Shown: in pieces, positions 1 through 5,185 of the stretch | Numbering within the stretch: position 1 is the stretch's first letter | Layout of the letters: every line of letters begins with the position of its first letter | From: Nitrospiraceae bacterium | Lineage (GTDB): Bacteria > Nitrospirota > Thermodesulfovibrionia > UBA6902 | Direction: 5' to 3' | Length of the DNA: 7,590 nucleotides | NCBI GenBank assembly: GCA_020354155.1 | Contig: CP070644.1 | Location: 1,594,490-1,602,079 of the forward strand | Notes under the pieces: generated by a model | Seen by the model: the letters and a program-made list of their open reading frames with translations, nothing else | Database searches by the model: none | What the model was told of the DNA's origin: nothing | Translations under genes and position numbers: made by a program

Positions 1-148
1 ATACCATAAATAAACACATATGTCCAAGATAGGATGTCTTGAGAGCATTCAGAACATCCATTATCTGTGATTGTCCAACATGTTCATTTAAGTCAGAAAA
101 AATCGACTGGATTCACCTGTTAAGAGATGGTGTGATAATCGCAAAGTT
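1..148. other. Non-coding left edge, no supportable gene
   Basis: Downstream of the DUF2235 stop, the window's first 261 bases hold no gene I can support. Apart from the palindrome at 149-193, the only structure seen is an imperfect inverted repeat, GGATGT (32-37) with ACATCC (54-59). It has no T-tract on either strand. Confidence 0.5.
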
Positions 149-193
149 GTCATCGCGAGACACCGAAGGTGGCGAGGCGGTCTCTTCTTTTTT
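149..193. repeat. REP-like palindrome with a plus-strand T-tract
   Basis: The core begins GTCATCGCGAGACACCGAAG and ends GAGGCGGTCTC. GAGAC (157-161) pairs with GTCTC (180-184), and an inner ACC/GGT pair closes on GAA. The layout matches the common GTCATTGCGAG...GCAATCTC type of dispersed palindrome. On the plus strand it runs into TTCTTTTTT (185-193), so it could end transcripts coming from the left edge. On the minus strand no T-tract follows, so it is not an obvious terminator for the DUF2235 gene. Confidence 0.55.
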
Positions 194-261
194 AATGAGA
201 TTTCGAGAGTTCTTCTGGCAGGCAGTGATAACGAACGTATGGTTAGAAGCACGTCTGGAGA

Positions 262-1281
262 TTAGTCAAGAAGATTAGACCAGCCATATTTGTTAATGAA
301 TCTGGTTAATGTCTCAGGACGGTAGGTGGCTATCCGGTTATATCGCTCCCTGACGCTCCTGTGAATAAAGGTGTGCTTCGGGATTTTGCGGACACGCTTT
401 CCAAGGACCTTGAAAAAGCCCTCGTATTCCTCGTGCTGCCCGGCAAGAGGATTGCCATTGATACGGGAAATGACGTGATTTTCGAAATGGAGCCCTGCCT
501 TTTGCGCTTCATCAATCATCCACTGGAGAGGTATATCAGACAGGGACTCCCTCTTGGGTCCCGGTTTATAGCCCCCGCCGATATCGGAATGCACACCCGC
601 AAACCAGACCTGCTGCAGGTCCATCTTCCGTCGCTGTTTCCATATGGTAGGCTCAAAATCATCTCTCATTTCATCGATTGACAGTGCGTGTCGTGCAAAG
701 TCGATATTAGGCCCGATCTTGGTGTCATGAAAGAGGTGCCTCTCATTCAAAAAGCCAAGCATCCTCAGCGGTACACCAAGTGCTCCGACCGTGTCCCAGA
801 CGCCGATGAACCTGATCCTCTGATCACTGCTTACAGCATATTTCCTGCGGAAACCTATTGAGTTCTCATCTCTGGGGTGTATTTCAGTATCCTTGTAGAG
901 ATCAAAGGCCTGCTCTATGCGGTTTGCATGGGCACGCTTGAGAACGCCGCAATTATATATCAGGCCTGCAAGGCTGCGGACCGTGTAGGCGCCGCGGCTG
1001 AATCCGAAGAAAAAAAGTTCATCACCGGGATTGTAGTTCTGAACAATAAAACGGTACCCGTCGGTAATGTTTTTATTGATCCCTGCCCCGAATCCTCCTC
1101 CGGTGATTTGATCATGATAGGCGCCCAGTCCCCAGTCATAGAAGACGACCTGCTGGATTCCATCACTATCAATGGGAAGGATCGATCGTGCAATTTTCAG
1201 GACATTGGTGGGGAAATCTCTGGTTAAATCTTTTTCAGGCCGGTTCCAGGTGCCATCGGCACAGATAATAATTCGCTTCAT
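262..1281 (-). CDS. DUF2235 alpha/beta hydrolase (Tle1-like lipase fold)
   Basis: A 339-residue protein of the DUF2235 family. The conserved N-terminal DGTWN is at residues 9-13. The nucleophile elbow is GFSRG at 93-97 (Ser95). The expected acid is Asp163 in VWDTVGALG, and the expected base His231 in WFAGVHSDIGGGY (226-238). The set is complete, so an active esterase or phospholipase is expected. In type VI secretion systems this family supplies Tle1 phospholipase effectors, but no VgrG, PAAR or Hcp gene is seen here, the protein is single-domain, and it has no signal peptide, so a cytoplasmic housekeeping or stress role is equally possible. The ATG at 1281 is preceded by AGGA at 7-base spacing. 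It is the last gene of the three-gene operon. No clear terminator follows on the minus strand. Confidence 0.93.
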   Translation of the reverse strand: MKRIIICADGTWNRPEKDLTRDFPTNVLKIARSILPIDSDGIQQVVFYDWGLGAYHDQITGGGFGAGINKNITDGYRFIVQNYNPGDELFFFGFSRGAYTVRSLAGLIYNCGVLKRAHANRIEQAFDLYKDTEIHPRDENSIGFRRKYAVSSDQRIRFIGVWDTVGALGVPLRMLGFLNERHLFHDTKIGPNIDFARHALSIDEMRDDFEPTIWKQRRKMDLQQVWFAGVHSDIGGGYKPGPKRESLSDIPLQWMIDEAQKAGLHFENHVISRINGNPLAGQHEEYEGFFKVLGKRVRKIPKHTFIHRSVRERYNRIATYRPETLTRFINKYGWSNLLD

Positions 1282-1308
1282 GAGGGGTTCCTGTTGTTCA
1301 GCGATGAA

Positions 1309-1878
1309 TTACTTCTTGTACATCCGCTGCTGATCATCCAGTTCCTGCACTCTCAGCAGACGCTCTGACTCAGGCTTCTTTAATTCCGCCTCAATATAGT
1401 CTGCCCTGTCAGCGATGGTAGAAGGCTTTTTATTGACATTGTGGAGAAATCTCCAGAGATATCCCGGGCCTTCAGCTGTTTTCGGATCAAGTTCCACTGC
1501 CCGCCGATAATCACTGACAGCCTGAGTGTATTCCCCCATCCTGTCATTGAGTATCCCCCTGTTGGCATATGCCGCGGCAAAATTCTCATCAAGACTGATT
1601 GCCCTGTTAAAAGCATCTTTTGATTCCTTGTATCTATTCATTTGAAGCAATGTGATCGCCCGGGCAAGGTGGGCTTCCTTGTATTCAGGATAGCTGGCCA
1701 GCAGGTCATCAAGCATCTGAAGCGCTTCATCATGCTCCCCATCCTGCAGATATTTATTTGCCATACGGAACTTGTTCTCACCGGGGACGTTTTCATGTGA
1801 CATAAACTGAAAATAATAATAACCGAAGACAGCCAGGGCAATCAGTATGATTGCAGGTATGAGAAAGTTACGGTTCAT
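1309..1878 (-). CDS. Membrane-anchored TPR protein
   Basis: A 189-residue protein. Residues 5-24 form an uncleaved-looking hydrophobic anchor (FLIPAIILIALAVFGYYYF) without a lipobox cysteine, so the remainder is probably periplasmic. Three TPR units follow at about 35-67, 69-101 and 103-135. Their pattern is clear, as in EALQMLDDLLASYP, AFNRAISLDENFAAAYANRGIL and AVSDYRRAVELDP. The last 50 residues are charged and helical. TPR repeats hold other proteins; there is no sign of enzyme activity. The start overlaps the stop of the upstream small membrane protein (ATGA), with little ribosome-binding signal, so translation is probably coupled. The DUF2235 gene begins 27 bp after its stop, and that close linkage makes the hydrolase its most likely partner. 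Confidence 0.88.
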   Translation of the reverse strand: MNRNFLIPAIILIALAVFGYYYFQFMSHENVPGENKFRMANKYLQDGEHDEALQMLDDLLASYPEYKEAHLARAITLLQMNRYKESKDAFNRAISLDENFAAAYANRGILNDRMGEYTQAVSDYRRAVELDPKTAEGPGYLWRFLHNVNKKPSTIADRADYIEAELKKPESERLLRVQELDDQQRMYKK

Positions 1879-2126
1879 TTTGCAATAAAATAATTGTGTA
1901 TAAGGATTCTATTAAAAACGAAGGCAAAGGTAACAACAATAACTGCAGTAACAGGGACGGATTTTTTCTCCAGTTCCTGACGCTCTTCTTCAGAGAGTTC
2001 CCGTTTTAATTTACCCTCGGCCTTTCTGACTTTCTGAACAAAAATGAATTTTTTTACCGGTCTAAAGAGAATGGCTGCCATAAGAATGGAGGTAGCCAGA
2101 TACCAGATTAAAAGTCCTGTTGTCAT
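1875..2126 (-). CDS. Small two-segment membrane protein of unknown function
   Basis: An 83-residue protein not recognised as a named family. It has an N-terminal hydrophobic helix (about 5-21, LIWYLATSILMAAILF), then a strongly charged stretch (about 24-55: a basic cluster RPVKKFIFVQKVRKAEGKLKR followed by ELSEEERQELEKK), and a second hydrophobic helix (about 57-75) with a short C-terminal tail. The positive charges after the first helix suggest that the charged middle lies in the cytoplasm. The ATG at 2126 follows GGAG at 5-base spacing, a good ribosome site, and the gene's TGA overlaps the next ATG as ATGA. Its place as first gene of the operon suggests a membrane partner or scaffold for the TPR protein; that is inference. 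No clear promoter was found upstream. Confidence 0.75.
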   Translation of the reverse strand: MTTGLLIWYLATSILMAAILFRPVKKFIFVQKVRKAEGKLKRELSEEERQELEKKSVPVTAVIVVTFAFVFNRILIHNYFIAK

Positions 2127-2182
2127 GTAATCTCCGAAACAGATTGAACTTGTTGTTTTTGCATGGTTAACCTGAAATTACT

Positions 2183-2276
2183 GTCACTTCGAGCCTTCCC
2201 ACCTGCAGGCAGGCAAAGCGGGAAACCTTCTCTGGTCATTTTAGTAGTCAGGATTTCTCCTGTCAGTCGAAATGAC
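2183..2276. repeat. Composite inverted-repeat element (REP/MITE-like)
   Basis: The outer ends are GTCACTTCGA (2183-2192) and TCGAAATGAC (2267-2276), inverted copies with one mismatch. Read inward from each end, the sequence resembles the GTCATTTCGAG...GAGAAATC palindromes scattered in many environmental bacterial genomes. Internal stems include TTCCC/GGGAA (2196-2200 with 2220-2224) around a CCTGCAGG palindrome (2202-2209), and CAGGA/TCCTG (2249-2253 with 2258-2262). It carries no gene and lies between two operons, as such elements commonly do. Confidence 0.6.
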
Positions 2277-2334
2277 AATGTACTGTTAGATTGCATGAAC
2301 GAATATTAATGTATATTATTTGACCGGAAAATTA

Positions 2335-2358
2335 AAGGGGGGATATAAATCCCCCCTT
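2335..2358 (-). terminator. Rho-independent terminator of the symporter unit
   Basis: A perfect 10-bp stem (AAGGGGGGAT with ATCCCCCCTT) closes a 4-base loop. On the minus strand it is followed by TAATTTT, a T-rich tail, and it starts 21 bases after the symporter stop. It separates the symporter unit from the small-membrane-protein operon. The flanking A residues on the other side could let it also work on the plus strand, but no plus-strand gene is present. Confidence 0.85.
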
Positions 2359-2379
2359 CTGAAAAGATGCTATATTCTA

Positions 2380-4365
2380 CTACGGTTTATCCGTATCAAG
2401 ACGGGCTTTTTTAGCGTCACCAATATCTTCCACGAGAACTTGAATTTCAGAGTCAGGAATAGTGGACATTTTCATCTTGTAGGCGAGCAGCCACATCATA
2501 CCAACTCCGAGGGCCCACCAGAGAATCTGCCATGCCCAGATTGAAGGTATGCCGAATGTCCAGGTTGCAGAGTCATTGGGATTACCAAAGATCGTATTGC
2601 CGATGACGGTGCCCGGTCCCTGGGCAAAGATAAACCAGACAATGACAACAATCCATGCCATGGGGACAAGACTCTTCTTGTCTTCAGGCAGCCCAGCATG
2701 ATCTTTCAGAAAATCATGGAATTTCTGGCGATGAGCACGGGACTCTGAGTCCTGGGTCATTGCTGAAACGATGATTGCTGATCCAAGGTTAAAGATAATG
2801 CCCCATCCTGCAGAGTGGATCGTCCATGGCCAGCGGCCCCAGGAGGTTATGCCGAACCATGTAGTACCAATTGTTTCAGTGCAGGTAACAGCGATCAGTC
2901 CTAAGATCAAACCGACGGTTATCCCCCGTCTTGTGAGGAATGGCCAGTAGCAGATACCTATCAGGGCAGGCCACATCTGGAATCCGTAGGCAACAGCAAG
3001 ACCGCCGAGCAACACGAGGGCGTCTTTGGATGTGGTTGCAACAACAAGAGCTGATCCGACGATTATGGCAACGCCGATTCTGCCAAAGAGTTTCTGGGTT
3101 GCATGTGATGCATCAGGGTTCAGAAACCGTTTGTAAAGGTCTCTCGTCAGCATACCGCCTGCAGTGGACATGTATGCGGCGCCCGTTGACTGCATTGCAG
3201 CAAGGGCACAGACTGCCAGAAGGCCCACAAGCCACGGAGCTGTGGTAGACATGAGATTAATCAGGGCAGGTACGATCATTCCCTGTTTACCCGGCATTTC
3301 CATCAGGTCTTTTCCAAGTTTCAGGACGTCTGTTGCAAAGCCAGCCTGAAGCATCCTGGGATCAGCACCGATGAGGTGACCGCCCAGTCCCTGCATGGCG
3401 GTAAAGAAGATCAATATTCCGCCGATACCGAATGAAGATGCCCATACCTGCTGCGGTGCGAAGGGTTTCGGGTTCTTGTTTGAGAAGGACCACATTGAGA
3501 AAGCCGGTGAAGACTGGATACCCATCAGTGCAAAGGCATAGGAAAGGATCATGATTCCTGTCCATGCGCCGCCCACTGCCTTGGGCCCGGAAGCAACGAA
3601 CTGGATGACACCGGGAACAGCGATGTAGTGACTGTAGCCCTCCATCGTTCTCTTTTTGTCCATTACTTCACCACCGAGCGCAGCAACGGCGTCAGGTGAT
3701 GTCAGATTTGCAATACCGACGTTCAGTGCTGTCCAGCCGCCTGCAGCATCGAGAGCAATAAATCCGATTGCTATGATACCGCCGGCAAGAAGGATGCACT
3801 GCACCGTGTCAACATAGGCCACAGCCCTTAGCCCTCCGGAAGCCACATAGATAAAAACGACAAGGGACAGGAGCCACATACCTGCCTCAACACCAAGCAT
3901 GCCGTCGGTCAGAACGTTGAAAAGAAAGCCCGAGGCCCGTAACTGTACTCCCAGGTAGGGAATGGAAAAGACGAGGGCGACTACAACGGTCAGTATTCTG
4001 ATGGCGTCGGATTTGAAGTAATCATGAAACATCTCACCAGGTGTTACATATCCGAAACGTTTCCCAAGGATCCACTGCCTCTTCAGAAATATGACTCCTG
4101 TAAAGGGAATGGTGATGGCATAAAATGATGCATAAGCATACTGGAAACCGTCACGGTACAGCAGCCCCGGATGGCCCATAAATGTCCATCCCGAGAAAGA
4201 CGTTGCTGTTGCTGCAAGCACGAAGACCCAGATCGGGATTGTACGGCCTGCAATAAAATAATCAGATGCGCTCTTTGCCATTCTGGCACCTTTGACGCCC
4301 ATTGCAATACAATAGGCCCAGTAGGCTACGACAAAAATAAATAACCAATATATACTAGCGTGCAC
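2380..4365 (-). CDS. Sodium:solute symporter (SSS family, TC 2.A.21) with extended C-terminus
   Basis: A 661-residue polytopic inner-membrane protein of the sodium:solute symporter family, expected to import a small organic solute with Na+. About 15 hydrophobic segments can be read (for example 4-24, 45-66, 122-145, 186-206, 308-330, 428-447, 566-586 and 608-628). Segment 1 of the core fold contains AATATSFSGWTF (51-62). The stretch AAMQSTGAAYMSTAGGMLTRDLYKRF (389-414) carries the Ser/Thr of the family's Na2 sodium site and the conserved D-x-Y end. It is longer than typical 480-550-residue members. Residues about 565-632 resemble a DUF3311-type small symporter subunit fused to the end. The start is GTG at 4363-4365, behind a strong GAAAGGAGG. 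Substrate is not determined; acetate or another carboxylate is possible because DUF294/exonuclease pairs are often seen beside such permeases, but this is recalled context only. A terminator follows 21 bases after the stop. Confidence 0.95.
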   Translation of the reverse strand: MHASIYWLFIFVVAYWAYCIAMGVKGARMAKSASDYFIAGRTIPIWVFVLAATATSFSGWTFMGHPGLLYRDGFQYAYASFYAITIPFTGVIFLKRQWILGKRFGYVTPGEMFHDYFKSDAIRILTVVVALVFSIPYLGVQLRASGFLFNVLTDGMLGVEAGMWLLSLVVFIYVASGGLRAVAYVDTVQCILLAGGIIAIGFIALDAAGGWTALNVGIANLTSPDAVAALGGEVMDKKRTMEGYSHYIAVPGVIQFVASGPKAVGGAWTGIMILSYAFALMGIQSSPAFSMWSFSNKNPKPFAPQQVWASSFGIGGILIFFTAMQGLGGHLIGADPRMLQAGFATDVLKLGKDLMEMPGKQGMIVPALINLMSTTAPWLVGLLAVCALAAMQSTGAAYMSTAGGMLTRDLYKRFLNPDASHATQKLFGRIGVAIIVGSALVVATTSKDALVLLGGLAVAYGFQMWPALIGICYWPFLTRRGITVGLILGLIAVTCTETIGTTWFGITSWGRWPWTIHSAGWGIIFNLGSAIIVSAMTQDSESRAHRQKFHDFLKDHAGLPEDKKSLVPMAWIVVIVWFIFAQGPGTVIGNTIFGNPNDSATWTFGIPSIWAWQILWWALGVGMMWLLAYKMKMSTIPDSEIQVLVEDIGDAKKARLDTDKP

Positions 4366-4430
4366 TGTTTTCCTCCTTTCCAGTTAAAAAATGCGATTCA
4401 AGTATACGATCATTACAGCTTATTTCCCCT

Positions 4431-4442
4431 ATCACCTCCTTT
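4431..4442 (-). promoter_or_regulatory. Orphan perfect Shine-Dalgarno sequence in the symporter leader
   Basis: On the minus strand this reads AAAGGAGGTGAT, fully complementary to the conserved 3' end of 16S rRNA. It lies about 65 bases upstream of the symporter GTG start, which has its own strong site (GAAAGGAGG, about 7 bases before the GTG). No ATG, GTG or TTG follows this orphan site at normal spacing. The first ATG comes 21 bases after GGAGG (4411-4413) and opens a 9-codon frame, MIVYLNRIF, ending at 4384. It may be a ribosome standby site, a leader-peptide signal or the remnant of a lost upstream gene. Confidence 0.45.
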
Positions 4443-4471
4443 TTTTCTGGCAGTCAGCCCACTACCTTGTC

Positions 4472-5185
4472 TTATGCTCTGCCGATATCGGTTAAATCAT
4501 TGAGGGTTATTATGCCATCTGTTTTCAAAAAGTACAGAAATTTTTGAAACAGCTGGGCGGTTATAAATGAATCACTCAATGCGTTATGAACTGTCTTGAC
4601 CGACACACCGTACCTGTTTGCAAGGGAGAAAAGATCTGTCTTCACAGGTCTTCCCGGGTAGTGTTTCCTGAAATTCATGGAGTTCTCATAGAGCCATTCA
4701 TATATTTTCTGCGTATCCACTGCCGGGTTTGGAAGTTTCCGGCTGAACTGTTTCTTGAATTCTCTGTTTAAGAAACTCAGGTCAAGATGGATAAAATGGC
4801 CGACGATCACCGCGTCACTGATAAAATCAAGAAACTCGCTCATTATCTGCTCCATGGCAGCTTCACTACTCAGTTCACCGGGGGTGATGCCGTGGATCTC
4901 AACACTTTTTTTTGTTAATTCCCCTTTCGGTCTGATAAGACGATAAAACTCTTTGCTTATATGGATGGTCCCTCCTGTCATCTTCAATGCACCGATGGAG
5001 ACGATAAAATCTTTTTTGACATCAAGGCCGCTCAGCTCCGTGTCAACGACAACAAAGGGACACTCTGCAAGAGGTGTATTCCCGGCGACCTTCCCTGAAC
5101 AGCTCTGGACATGCTGTGCCCCATCTGCAGATGTTGTCCGTAACCGTGATGCAAATTTCATTAAGCATTCAGTCAGCATATTCAT
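4472..5185 (-). CDS. DEDDh 3'-5' exonuclease (DnaQ / Pol III epsilon-like)
   Basis: A 237-residue soluble protein of the RNase T/DnaQ superfamily. Exo I is DTE at residues 48-50 within FVVVDTELSG. Exo II is GHFIHLDLSFL with the acid at D135. Exo III is HNALSD, supplying H200 and D205. All four acidic residues and the histidine of a DEDDh nuclease are therefore present, and two-metal-ion 3'-5' exonuclease activity on DNA or RNA is expected. Length and the unmatched first 40 residues fit the stand-alone proteins seen beside DUF294 genes rather than a replicative epsilon subunit. ATG at 5185 overlaps the TGA of the DUF294 gene as ATGA, with only a weak ribosome site, so translation is probably coupled and the two proteins made in fixed ratio. 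The substrate is not known from sequence. The symporter follows after a 106-bp gap. Confidence 0.92.
   Translation of the reverse strand: MNMLTECLMKFASRLRTTSADGAQHVQSCSGKVAGNTPLAECPFVVVDTELSGLDVKKDFIVSIGALKMTGGTIHISKEFYRLIRPKGELTKKSVEIHGITPGELSSEAAMEQIMSEFLDFISDAVIVGHFIHLDLSFLNREFKKQFSRKLPNPAVDTQKIYEWLYENSMNFRKHYPGRPVKTDLFSLANRYGVSVKTVHNALSDSFITAQLFQKFLYFLKTDGIITLNDLTDIGRA

Noticed and set aside
32..59. Inverted repeat GGATGT/ACATCC as a terminator of the DUF2235 operon
   Set aside because: Only 6 bp of stem with a mismatched interior, about 200 bases from the stop, and no T-tract on the minus strand.
39..278. Plus-strand open frame of 79 codons at the left edge
   Set aside because: It starts with TTG without a ribosome site, runs through the palindromic repeat and into the 3' end of the DUF2235 gene, and its product has no recognisable pattern.
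2127..2190. Promoter for the small-membrane-protein operon
   Set aside because: A TGACA block is present, but no -10 hexamer at proper spacing and no -24/-12 pattern was found.
4395..4430. Sigma-70 promoter for the symporter (TATACT at 4402-4407 on the minus strand)
   Set aside because: The -10-like hexamer has no acceptable -35 sequence 16-18 bp upstream, so an internal promoter cannot be supported.
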